DNA of 64,000 bases. Origin: Pontivivens ytuae. GTDB lineage: Bacteria > Pseudomonadota > Alphaproteobacteria > Rhodobacterales > Rhodobacteraceae. The stretch spans positions 1,830,001-1,894,000 of the forward strand of contig NZ_CP064942.1 in NCBI RefSeq assembly GCF_015679265.1. The letters run 5' to 3'. The notes under the pieces are model-generated. The model was not told where the DNA came from. It saw only the letters and a program-made list of their open reading frames with translations, and searched no databases. Shown piece after piece: positions 56,660-64,000 of the stretch. The first letter of the stretch is position 1. Each line of letters begins with the position of its first letter. A program made the position numbers and the translations under genes.

Positions 56660-57528
56660 TCTGAAGACAAAATCTGACAGATTTTGTCGAGTTGATCGAG
56701 ATCACTGTAGGCAAGCAGAACCTGACCGCCGGTGCCATCGCGGCGATGATTGATCGACACTTTCAGGCCGAGAGCCGCCGAGAGGTCGCCTTCAAGAACA
56801 CGCGTATCGGCGTCTTTTGCGGCCGCCCGTGGGGTCGCGGTCGAAGGTGCTCTTGGTGTCTTTGCGAGCTGCTCGGCTTGGCGGACGGAGAGGCCTTTCT
56901 CGACAATCTGGCGCGCCAGCGGGATGGGATCGGCGAGCGGTACGAGCGCCCGGGCATGGCCGGCGGAAAGTTTGCCCTCGGAGAGCATCAGGAGGATCTC
57001 ATCCGGGAGTGTCAGGAGGCGCAGAAGATTGGCGATGTGCGAGCGGCTCTTCCCGAGGGCCTCGGCCAGCTTTTCCTGCGTATGGCCGAAGCGATCCATG
57101 AGCTGGCGGTAGCCTTGTGCTTCTTCGACCGGGTTAAGGTCGGCGCGCTGGATGTTCTCGATGATCGCGACTTCGAGGACTTCGCTGTCGTCGAGTGGGC
57201 GGATTACGACAGGGATGTCGTGCAGCTTCGCGCGCTGTGCCGCGCGCCAGCGACGCTCGCCCGCGACAATCTGGAAGCCGTCGGAGCCGTCTGGTGCAGG
57301 GCGCACAATGAGGGGTTGAATGACGCCCTTCTCCCGGACCGAACGAGTCAGATCCTCCAGATCCACCTCCGTGAAGATACGGCGGGGTTGGTCGGGATTG
57401 GGCTGCAGATGCTCGATCGGAACGGTCTGGATACCGGCAGGCTCTGCGGCAGTCTCGGTCGTATCGATGTCGGCGAGGAGCGCGGAGAGACCCCGGCCAA
57501 GACCCTTGCGTTCGGTTTTCGATGCCAT
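56653..57528 (-). CDS. parB: Chromosome partitioning protein ParB
   Basis: The 291-residue protein has an N-terminal ParA-contact motif RKGLGRGLSALLAD (about 7-20), the CTP-binding GERRWRAA (about 92-99), an HTH (EKLAEALGKSRSHIANLL, about 152-170) and a C-terminal dimerisation domain. It loads on parS as a CTP-dependent clamp. Two parS sites are present 2-4 kb away. Its last codons contain a 9-bp palindrome. Confidence 0.95.
   Translation of the reverse strand: MASKTERKGLGRGLSALLADIDTTETAAEPAGIQTVPIEHLQPNPDQPRRIFTEVDLEDLTRSVREKGVIQPLIVRPAPDGSDGFQIVAGERRWRAAQRAKLHDIPVVIRPLDDSEVLEVAIIENIQRADLNPVEEAQGYRQLMDRFGHTQEKLAEALGKSRSHIANLLRLLTLPDEILLMLSEGKLSAGHARALVPLADPIPLARQIVEKGLSVRQAEQLAKTPRAPSTATPRAAAKDADTRVLEGDLSAALGLKVSINHRRDGTGGQVLLAYSDLDQLDKICQILSSDQ
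56666..56688. repeat. 9-bp perfect palindrome in the parB 3' end
   Basis: GACAAAATC (56666-56674) and GATTTTGTC (56680-56688) surround TGACA. The site is within the last dozen codons of parB and 7 bp past the hemW stop, so it may be a hairpin shared by these convergent genes. It is markedly AT-rich for this genome. Confidence 0.65.
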
Positions 57529-57540
57529 GTTGCGCCTCCC

Positions 57541-58341
57541 TTAACCTACAGCCGCGACGTCCTGCCGACGGCGCAGGAGCTCCGCGGCAAGGCGTTGGTA
57601 GGCGAGGCTTCCTGCGCTCGTCTCGTCGTAGAGCAAGGCAGGGACAGCATGTGATGGCGCTTCCGAGAGGCGGACGTTGCGCGGGATGACCGTCTCATAC
57701 ACCACATCACCGAGCGTTGCACGGGCGTCGGCGGCGACCTGGTGGGATAGATTGTTTCGTCGGTCGTACATAGTCAGGACGATGCCCTGGATCTCGAGAT
57801 TCGGATTCAACGCAGAGCGGACCTCGCGGATCGTGTTCATAAGCTGCGAGAGCCCTTCGAGTGCAAAGAACTCGCATTGGAGCGGGACCATGACCGCGTT
57901 CGCGGCGGTTAGGGCGTTTACCGTCAGCAGGTTTAAAGACGGTGGGCAGTCGATCAGGACATAGTCGTAACTTTGATCCAGCCCGCGCAGTGCCTGCTTG
58001 AGTCGACTCGCGCGACCTGTTCGGCCCATGAGTTCCATATCCGCAGAGCTCAGATCGGGCTGCGCCGGGGCGATGTGAAGGTTCGGCACGATGGTTTCGA
58101 GCACAATGTCGGAGAGTGGCTTGTCCTCGATCAAAACGTCGTAGGTCGACAGTTTCCGCTGGTCCCGGGCGATACCGAGACCCGTCGACGCGTTTCCCTG
58201 CGGATCAAGGTCGATCAGAAGCACGCTCCGATCGGACGCCGCCAGCGCCGTGCCCATGTTGATGGCGGTGGTCGTCTTGCCCACGCCGCCCTTCTGATTG
58301 GCGAGCGCGATGACGTCAGGTTTCTGGCTGATGACCGACAC
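57541..58341 (-). CDS. parA: Chromosome partitioning ATPase ParA
   Basis: The 266-residue protein has the deviant Walker A NQKGGVGKTTTAINM (about 14-28), LLIDLDPQGNAS (about 39-50) and VLIDCPPSL (about 127). It forms a dynamic DNA-bound gradient that moves ParB-parS complexes. It overlaps the rsmG end by 26 bp and is followed by parB after 12 bp. Confidence 0.95.
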   Translation of the reverse strand: MSVISQKPDVIALANQKGGVGKTTTAINMGTALAASDRSVLLIDLDPQGNASTGLGIARDQRKLSTYDVLIEDKPLSDIVLETIVPNLHIAPAQPDLSSADMELMGRTGRASRLKQALRGLDQSYDYVLIDCPPSLNLLTVNALTAANAVMVPLQCEFFALEGLSQLMNTIREVRSALNPNLEIQGIVLTMYDRRNNLSHQVAADARATLGDVVYETVIPRNVRLSEAPSHAVPALLYDETSAGSLAYQRLAAELLRRRQDVAAVG

Positions 58342-58927
58342 GTCGGGCCCCCGTGATCTTGAGAATACTGCTCGCCGGGTCCGTCTGGCTCGGGATCCGA
58401 TCTACATCGAATGTCCAGCTTTCACGCGCAACGGTCAATTCCTGATCCGCGGTTCGGCCCTTTGGAAAGAGAAGCGTTGCCTTTGAATACGCGTGACGTT
58501 CGGCGAAGGCGAGCAGGTCGGGCAGGCTCGCGAGCGCGCGGGCGCTGAGAATGTCCGCTTGGAGCGGTTGGGCGGCCTCAATGCGTTCGTTCAGGACGTC
58601 GACGTTCAGCGACAGGGTGCGGGCGACCTCACGCAGAAAGAGGCACTTTCGCTGGTCACTCTCAACGAGTGTGATTTGGTATTCGGGTGCTGCGATGGCG
58701 ATGACAAGGCCCGGGAAGCCACCGCCGCTGCCGAGATCGACCCAGTGTCCGCTGGCGGGTGCGAGCTTCACGAGCTGCAGCGAATCCTCGAAGTGTCGGC
58801 GCTTTAGATCATCAAGCGTCGTGCGACTGACGAGGTTGATCCGCGGATTCCACTTGCGGAGAAGCTCTGCGTAGATCTTGAGCTGATCCGCTGTTTCACG
58901 TGAAACATCGCGCAGCGCGTCACTCAT
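58316..58927 (-). CDS. rsmG: 16S rRNA (guanine(527)-N(7))-methyltransferase RsmG
   Basis: The 203-residue Rossmann methyltransferase has [16 protein letters not shown] (SAM-binding, about 68-83) and [25 protein letters not shown] (about 25, part). It methylates G527 of 16S rRNA. Its ATG overlaps the mnmG stop. Codons for residues DVSRETA near the N-terminus contain a perfect parS. Confidence 0.94.
   Translation of the reverse strand: MSDALRDVSRETADQLKIYAELLRKWNPRINLVSRTTLDDLKRRHFEDSLQLVKLAPASGHWVDLGSGGGFPGLVIAIAAPEYQITLVESDQRKCLFLREVARTLSLNVDVLNERIEAAQPLQADILSARALASLPDLLAFAERHAYSKATLLFPKGRTADQELTVARESWTFDVDRIPSQTDPASSILKITGARRVGHQPET
58892..58907. promoter_or_regulatory. parS: parS site 1, inside rsmG
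   Basis: TGTTTCACGTGAAACA, a perfect 16-bp palindrome identical to the bacterial parS consensus. It lies in the 5' part of rsmG, 1.4 kb from parB. It is a ParB loading site for origin segregation. Confidence 0.97.
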
Positions 58928-60792
58928 GCAGAGATCCGGTTCTCGCGACGTACGACGGCCAAGATGAGCGTCAGTGCAGCCGGCGTCATGCCGTCGATCC
59001 GCGATGCCTGCGCGAGCGTCGATGGCCGGACATTTGAAAGCTTCAACTTCAGCTCCGACGACAAACCATGGACAGAGCCATAGTCGAGATCAGACGGAAG
59101 CGCGACCATCTCATCCCGGCGCATCGCGTCGATATCTCGCCGTTGGCGCTCAATATAGCTGCTGTAGAGCGCGTCCCGCTCGAGTTGCTGCACGATCGGG
59201 GGCTCCGTCTCCTGGAGCTCCGGCCAGATCGATGCAAGCTCAGAGAACTCGACGTCCTTGTAGGACAAGAGCTCCATGCCGCTCCGCCGTACCCCGTCGC
59301 GGTTTACCTTGATCCCGTGGGTGCCCGCCTCCTGCGGCGTCAGGCTGTGTTTCTCCAGCAGATCGCGCGCGGTGTTCAATGCCTCCTGCTTGCGCGCGAA
59401 CACAGCTGCCCGCTCTTCGCCGACGCAGCCGAATACCCACCCCTTCTCGGTCAGGCGTTGATCGGCGTTGTCGGCGCGGAGCGCGAGGCGATACTCCGCG
59501 CGTGAGGTGAACATACGATACGGCTCGGCGACGCCGCGCGTGACGAGATCATCAATCATCACGCCAATGTAAGCATCTGCCCGATCGAGGATGAATGGAT
59601 CACGATCCAGGGTTGCCGCTGCCGCGTTAAGGCCGGCAACCAAGCCCTGCGCAGCCGCCTCCTCATAGCCCGTTGTTCCATTGATTTGACCCGCAAGGTA
59701 GAGACCCGACAGACGCTGTAGCTCCAGCGTATGGCTCAACGCACGCGGATCGACATAGTCGTACTCGATGGCATAGCCCGGCTGAACGATACGCACCTGT
59801 TCGAGGCCTGCGATCGAGCGGACATAGTCCTCCTGCACATCGACGGGCAGCGAGGTCGAGATACCATTCGGATAGACGAGATCGCTGTCGAGGCCTTCCG
59901 GTTCCAAGAAGACTTGGTGCGCCGTCTTGTTCGCGAAGCGGACCACCTTGTCTTCGATGGACGGGCAGTACCGCGGGCCGACGCCATCGATATGTCCGCC
60001 ATACATGGCAGATCGATCCAGGTTGTCCCGAATTACCTCGTGCGTACGCTCGTTCGTGTAGGTGATGCCACAACTGACCTGCCGAGCGGAAACCGAGGTC
60101 GACATGAAGGAGAAGAGCTCCGGCTCCTCATCACCGGGCTGGAGCTCAAGCTGCGACCAGTCAATCGTATGTGTATCCAGACGCGGCGGGGTCCCGGTCT
60201 TCAAGCGGCCCAGAGGAAGCTCTAGAGCCAAGAGCCGTTCAGCGAGCCGTGTCGCTGCCGCATCCCCCATCCGGCCGCCCGTCTGACACTTATCACCGAT
60301 GTGGATTACGCCATTCAGGAACGTGCCAGTGGTTACCACACACGCCCCGCAACCAACGATATCACCAGTCGCCAATTCAACGCCCGACGCGCGACCGCCC
60401 TCAGTTCGCAGATCAGTAACCTCGCCCTCGATAACATCAAGGTTCGATTGATGCTGAACCACTTCCTGCATCGCAGTGCGGTACAACGCCCGATCAGCCT
60501 GTGCGCGAGGTCCCTGAACAGCCGGCCCCTTCCGCCGATTCAGAAGCCGAAACTGGATGCCTGCGCGGTCAGCCACCCGACCCATGGCACCATCAAGAGC
60601 GTCGATTTCACGAACCAGGTGGCCCTTTCCTAGGCCCCCGATGGCAGGGTTGCACGACATCTCACCGATGCGATCGGAACTATGGGTGATGAGGGCTGTA
60701 CGTACGCCCATACGCGCGGAAGCGAGCGCCGCTTCCGTGCCCGCATGCCCGCCGCCGATGACAACGACATCATAGTGTTTCACGTGAAACAT
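58924..60792 (-). CDS. mnmG: tRNA uridine 5-carboxymethylaminomethyl modification enzyme MnmG
   Basis: The 622-residue flavoprotein has an FAD-binding [17 protein letters not shown] (about 13-29) and the C-terminal helical domain that contacts MnmE. The start at 60792 yields [18 protein letters not shown]; the first codons are part of a parS site. It modifies U34 of tRNA with MnmE. The mnmE stop is one base upstream. Confidence 0.95.
   Translation of the reverse strand: MFHVKHYDVVVIGGGHAGTEAALASARMGVRTALITHSSDRIGEMSCNPAIGGLGKGHLVREIDALDGAMGRVADRAGIQFRLLNRRKGPAVQGPRAQADRALYRTAMQEVVQHQSNLDVIEGEVTDLRTEGGRASGVELATGDIVGCGACVVTTGTFLNGVIHIGDKCQTGGRMGDAAATRLAERLLALELPLGRLKTGTPPRLDTHTIDWSQLELQPGDEEPELFSFMSTSVSARQVSCGITYTNERTHEVIRDNLDRSAMYGGHIDGVGPRYCPSIEDKVVRFANKTAHQVFLEPEGLDSDLVYPNGISTSLPVDVQEDYVRSIAGLEQVRIVQPGYAIEYDYVDPRALSHTLELQRLSGLYLAGQINGTTGYEEAAAQGLVAGLNAAAATLDRDPFILDRADAYIGVMIDDLVTRGVAEPYRMFTSRAEYRLALRADNADQRLTEKGWVFGCVGEERAAVFARKQEALNTARDLLEKHSLTPQEAGTHGIKVNRDGVRRSGMELLSYKDVEFSELASIWPELQETEPPIVQQLERDALYSSYIERQRRDIDAMRRDEMVALPSDLDYGSVHGLSSELKLKLSNVRPSTLAQASRIDGMTPAALTLILAVVRRENRISA
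60776..60791. promoter_or_regulatory. parS: parS site 2, overlapping mnmG start
   Basis: A second perfect TGTTTCACGTGAAACA. It covers bases 2-17 of mnmG, so it encodes F-H-V-K-H after the initiator. It is 1,884 bp from the other site. Confidence 0.97.
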
Positions 60793-60793
60793 C

Positions 60794-62086
60794 TCACTTA
60801 CCGATACAGAACCGACCAAAGATCTCGCCGAGGACGTCCTCCACATCGACCCGTCCGACCAGCGAGTCAAGAACCGTCACTGCGGCACGAACATCCTCCG
60901 ACACCAACTCCAAATCAGCGCCGGAAATCTCCAGAGCCCCCAACGCAGCATCAACCGCCGCACTTCCACGAACCAACGCATCCCGCTGCCGCGCACGAAT
61001 GACTAGCGAGGCCCCTTGCGATCGGAACGTCAAGCGCGAGGTCACTTCCGCGATCAGAGCATCGATCCCCTCACCCGTCAGCGAAGACAAATCACCCGAA
61101 CCCAAATCCGACTTGCCTCGGACGACAAGATCCGCCTCATCCACAGCAACGCCTCCATCCGGCGCATCCTGCCCCGGCTCCAGAAGATAGATCCGCATGT
61201 CGGCAGCCGCCGCACGCTCTTGGGCCAGCGCGACCCCGATCGCCTCAATCTGATCCTCACTGTCCCGAAGACCAGCCGTATCCAGCAACGTCACCGCCAG
61301 ACCGCCGAGATCCATGCGAACCTCGATTACGTCGCGCGTCGTACCTGCAACGTCGGAAGTGATTGCAGCTTTGCGACCAGCCAGACGGTTCAGCAGACTC
61401 GACTTCCCCGCATTCGGTCGACCCACGATGGCAACCTCGAACCCGGATCGCACACGCTCCGCCGCATCAGCTCCAGCGAGCTGACCAGCCAATTCGTTCC
61501 GCACGCTGGTAAGCTCGGCAACAACATCCGGCACGACGTCCACCGGCACGTCCTCATCTGCAAAATCGATCGTCGCCTCGATCAACGCGAGCGCGTGCAA
61601 TAGATGGTTCCGCCAGCTCTCCGTCTGCGCAGACAAACCGCCACGCATAACCAGGAGCGCTTGATTTCGCTGCGCATCAGTCTCTGCATCGATGAGATCT
61701 GCGAGTCCCTCCACCTGAGCCAAATCCAACCGACCGGCATCCATCGCGCGGCGCGTGAACTCCCCGGGCTCCGCCATGCGAACCCCCTCCATCGAGCCAA
61801 GCGCATCCAACAGAGAAGAAACTACCGCCACCGATCCGTGGGTTTGAAACTCGACCAGAGCCTCCCCCGTAAAGCTCGATCCCTTCTCGAACGCCAGCAC
61901 CAATGCCTCGTCGATCATCGCGCCCGTTGCCGGATTAGCGACCGTCCGCACACCCGCCCGCCGCGGCTCCGGCAAGGATCCACACAAAGCCTCTGCAGCG
62001 TTCCAGGATAGCGGTCCGGACACCCGCACCACCGCTACACCCGCCCGGCCTTGAGCCGACGCCAAAGCGAAGATCGTGTCCGTCAT
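60794..62086 (-). CDS. mnmE: tRNA modification GTPase MnmE
   Basis: The 430-residue protein has an N-terminal tetrahydrofolate-binding domain ([22 protein letters not shown], part), a G domain with [12 protein letters not shown] (about 221), TTRD and [13 protein letters not shown] (about 268), and ends in the invariant CIGK whose Cys is functional. The ATG at 62086 is preferred to one 6 codons earlier. It partners MnmG. Confidence 0.95.
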   Translation of the reverse strand: MTDTIFALASAQGRAGVAVVRVSGPLSWNAAEALCGSLPEPRRAGVRTVANPATGAMIDEALVLAFEKGSSFTGEALVEFQTHGSVAVVSSLLDALGSMEGVRMAEPGEFTRRAMDAGRLDLAQVEGLADLIDAETDAQRNQALLVMRGGLSAQTESWRNHLLHALALIEATIDFADEDVPVDVVPDVVAELTSVRNELAGQLAGADAAERVRSGFEVAIVGRPNAGKSSLLNRLAGRKAAITSDVAGTTRDVIEVRMDLGGLAVTLLDTAGLRDSEDQIEAIGVALAQERAAAADMRIYLLEPGQDAPDGGVAVDEADLVVRGKSDLGSGDLSSLTGEGIDALIAEVTSRLTFRSQGASLVIRARQRDALVRGSAAVDAALGALEISGADLELVSEDVRAAVTVLDSLVGRVDVEDVLGEIFGRFCIGK

Positions 62087-62106
62087 CACCACATCTCCCT
62101 GCAACG

Positions 62107-62130
62107 AAAAAGGGCCCGCGAACGGGCCCC
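62107..62130 (-). terminator. Rho-independent terminator after rho
   Basis: On the minus strand a 7-bp GC stem (GGGCCCG, 62112-62118 with 62123-62129) with a 4-nt loop is followed by TTTTT (62107-62111). This is the textbook form and it separates rho from mnmE. Confidence 0.85.
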
Positions 62131-62153
62131 TCCACTAACCTGTCGCGCTCAAC

Positions 62154-63425
62154 TCACGTATTCATTGAGTCGAAGAATTCCGAGTTGTTCTTCGTCTGTT
62201 TGAGCTTGCCGAGCAGGAACTCGATCGCATCAGTCGTACCCATAGGATTGAGGATCCGGCGCAGCACAAACATCTTCGTTAGATCCGCCTTTTCGACCAA
62301 CAGATCCTCTTTCCGCGTGCCCGACTTCATGATGTCGATCGCCGGGAAGACGCGCTTGTCGGCGATCTTCCGATCCAGAACGATCTCGGAGTTACCGGTC
62401 CCCTTGAACTCCTCGAAGATCACCTCGTCCATCCGGCTGCCCGTATCTATCAGCGCCGTCGCGATGATGGTGAGCGAGCCGCCCTCCTCGATATTTCGCG
62501 CCGCACCGAAGAACCGCTTCGGACGCTGCAACGCATTTGCATCCACACCTCCGGTCAGAACCTTACCCGAGGACGGAACCACCGTGTTGAAAGCACGACC
62601 TAGGCGCGTGATCGAGTCGAGCAGGATAACCACATCCCGCTTGTGCTCCACCAGCCGCTTTGCCTTCTCGATCACCATCTCGGACACTGCCACGTGCCGC
62701 GTCGCCGGCTCGTCAAATGTCGAGGACACGACCTCGCCCTTCACCGACCGCTGCATGTCCGTGACTTCCTCGGGCCGCTCATCGATCAGCAGCACGATGA
62801 GGTAGCACTCCGGATGGTTCTTCTCGATCGAGTTCGCAATGTTCTGGAGGATCACCGTCTTACCCGTCCGCGGCGGCGCCACGATCAGTGATCGCTGTCC
62901 CTTCCCGATTGGTGCCACCAGGTCGATCACCCGCGCCGACTTGTCCTTGATGGTCGGATCGTCGATCTCCATAGTCAGCCGCTCATCGGGATAGAGCGGC
63001 GTCAGGTTATCGAAATGCACCTTGTGCCGCGCCTTCTCCGGCTCCTCGAAATTAATCTGGGAGACCTTCACCAGCCCGAAGTACCGCTCCCCGTCCTTCG
63101 GCGCCCGGATCACCCCATCAACCGTGTCACCCGTGCGCAGGGAGAACTTCCGGATCTGTGACGGCGAGACATAGATGTCGTCAGGACCCGGCAGGTAGTT
63201 CGCTTCCGGAGAGCGCAGGAAACCGAAGCCGTCCTGCAGCACCTCCAGCACCCCGTCGCCCGAGATCTCGACCCCATCCTCAGCCATCTCCTTCAGGATC
63301 GAGAACATCATGTCGCCCTTGCGCATCGTCGACGCGTTCTCGATTTCCAGCTCTTCGGCCATGTGCAGGAGATCAGCAGGGCTCTTCGCCTTCAGCTCGG
63401 CGAGCGAGAGTCGTTCAATATCCAT
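62154..63425 (-). CDS. rho: Transcription termination factor Rho
   Basis: The 423-residue protein has the N-terminal RNA-binding domain ([32 protein letters not shown], part, about 65-100) and the ATPase core with [12 protein letters not shown] (about 174) and [13 protein letters not shown]. It is an RNA-dependent helicase that ends transcription. The ATG at 63425 is nine codons inside an upstream in-frame ATG. A good promoter lies 90-120 bp upstream. Confidence 0.97.
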   Translation of the reverse strand: MDIERLSLAELKAKSPADLLHMAEELEIENASTMRKGDMMFSILKEMAEDGVEISGDGVLEVLQDGFGFLRSPEANYLPGPDDIYVSPSQIRKFSLRTGDTVDGVIRAPKDGERYFGLVKVSQINFEEPEKARHKVHFDNLTPLYPDERLTMEIDDPTIKDKSARVIDLVAPIGKGQRSLIVAPPRTGKTVILQNIANSIEKNHPECYLIVLLIDERPEEVTDMQRSVKGEVVSSTFDEPATRHVAVSEMVIEKAKRLVEHKRDVVILLDSITRLGRAFNTVVPSSGKVLTGGVDANALQRPKRFFGAARNIEEGGSLTIIATALIDTGSRMDEVIFEEFKGTGNSEIVLDRKIADKRVFPAIDIMKSGTRKEDLLVEKADLTKMFVLRRILNPMGTTDAIEFLLGKLKQTKNNSEFFDSMNT

Positions 63426-63514
63426 AAATTCTGTTCCGACTGGACGTTCCAAGCGCCAATTGCGTCATCGAACGGGGGAAAGAGGGGGAGCGGGCCAGAA
63501 ACCCGATTACCGCA

Positions 63515-63542
63515 AATATGGCGTTGTGTCCGCCCCTGTCAA
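63515..63542 (-). promoter_or_regulatory. Predicted sigma-70 promoter of rho
   Basis: On the minus strand, a perfect TTGACA (63542-63537) is separated by 16 bp from CATATT (63520-63515). The start site would be about 80 bp before the rho ATG, leaving a leader in which Rho autoregulation could act. Confidence 0.55.
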
Positions 63543-63553
63543 CCTTGGCCGCG

Positions 63554-64000
63554 TCAGAAGGGCTTGACGATCACGAGAACGGCAATTGCGATCAGTAGTA
63601 CCGTCGGCACCTCGTTCATCAGCCGATAGGTCCGCCCGCTCCGCACATTCTCATCGGCCAGGAATTCCTTCCTCCGCTTCCCCAGCCAGATATGAAACCA
63701 GGTCATCGCGATCACGGCAGCGAGCTTGCCCAGAAACCATCCGCCGATCACACCCGGTATCGCCGCCAGCCAGAGACCGAGCACCCAGCTCACCATCATC
63801 GCCGGGTTCATGATGAAGCGATAAAGCTTCATCTCCATCACCTTGAAGGTCTCGCTGACCTCCGACCCCGGTGTCCCCCGCTCCACATGGTAGACGAAGA
63901 GCCGCGGCAGATAGAGCAAACCCGCCATCCAGGACACCACCGCCACGATGTGCGCTGCCTTCACCCACAGGTAGCTGCCGATCAGCAGATCTTCGATCAT
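63554..64000 (-). CDS. hemJ: Protoporphyrinogen oxidase HemJ
   Basis: The 148-residue membrane protein has about four to five helices, with the conserved His and Arg in AAHIVAVVSWMAGLLYLPRLFVYH (part) near the N-terminus, and MEMKLYRFIMNPAM in the second third. HemJ oxidises protoporphyrinogen IX in heme synthesis. The start codon is the last three bases of the window; a slightly longer form cannot be excluded. Its usual neighbour is rho. Confidence 0.92.
   Translation of the reverse strand: MIEDLLIGSYLWVKAAHIVAVVSWMAGLLYLPRLFVYHVERGTPGSEVSETFKVMEMKLYRFIMNPAMMVSWVLGLWLAAIPGVIGGWFLGKLAAVIAMTWFHIWLGKRRKEFLADENVRSGRTYRLMNEVPTVLLIAIAVLVIVKPF

Overview
The window looks like origin-proximal chromosome of a high-GC alphaproteobacterium of the order Rhodobacterales (Paracoccaceae/Roseobacteraceae type). 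The basis is gene order and protein character: the block hemJ-rho-mnmE-mnmG-rsmG-parA-parB-hemW-rdgB-rph-hrcA-grpE, the block rnd-kdsD-lptC-lptA-lptB-rpoN-hpf-ptsN, a PuuD-type urate hydroxylase, a PuuE-UraD fusion, and strong GC bias at third codon positions. No rRNA, tRNA, CRISPR array, insertion sequence or prophage was seen. Nearly all of the window is coding; only two gaps exceed 300 bp.

Layout. 1-2700 (minus): L-lactate oxidation genes lutA, lutB and a partial lutC, with a clear GntR/FadR-type operator just upstream of lutA. 2750-4002 (minus): an extensin-like lipoprotein and a GntR regulator. 4105-6997 (plus): a LysE exporter, an agmatinase-family hydrolase and a glutamine-synthetase-family ligase, overlapping, probably for guanidino/polyamine nitrogen. 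7144-7710: an AhpD-like protein. 7747-12743 (minus): a four-gene polysaccharide operon (unknown protein, O-antigen ligase/polymerase, PPP-family phosphatase, Wzc-type BY-kinase). 12821-14878: hspQ, a transglycosylase lipoprotein and a LysR regulator. 14882-25038: a KpsM-like permease, cysQ-kdsB-glycosyltransferase, galU, and a run of glycosyltransferases ending in a tandem sulfotransferase. Together these suggest a surface polysaccharide that is probably Kdo-containing and sulfated.

25026-31063 (minus) is the LPS-transport/sigma-54 block. 31177-36838 is a purine ring catabolism cluster (puuD, uraH, puuE-uraD fusion, allA, allE) with a hydroxyaspartate/threonine-type aldolase inserted beside the ureide genes. 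36944-42111 holds a DUF1684 protein, a second-type peptide deformylase, a PhoD-like phosphatase and gyrB. 42139-45390 holds an MFS exporter, a periplasmic bicupin and a patatin-like lipase. 45729-51475 holds maeB, mutS and a 2-oxoglutarate oxygenase. 51794-64000 is the chromosome maintenance and housekeeping block.

Non-coding highlights: two perfect 16-bp parS sites, one overlapping the mnmG start codon and one inside rsmG; three copies of a composite double-palindrome repeat with constant spacing; an 11-bp perfect inverted repeat in an otherwise empty 318-bp gap; a rho-independent terminator after rho itself; and a compact bidirectional terminator formed from the stop codons of gyrB and the convergent MFS gene. 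The best candidates for new biology are the BY-kinase/PPP-phosphatase operon and the linked sulfated-polysaccharide genes, but these are inferences from context, not demonstrated systems.
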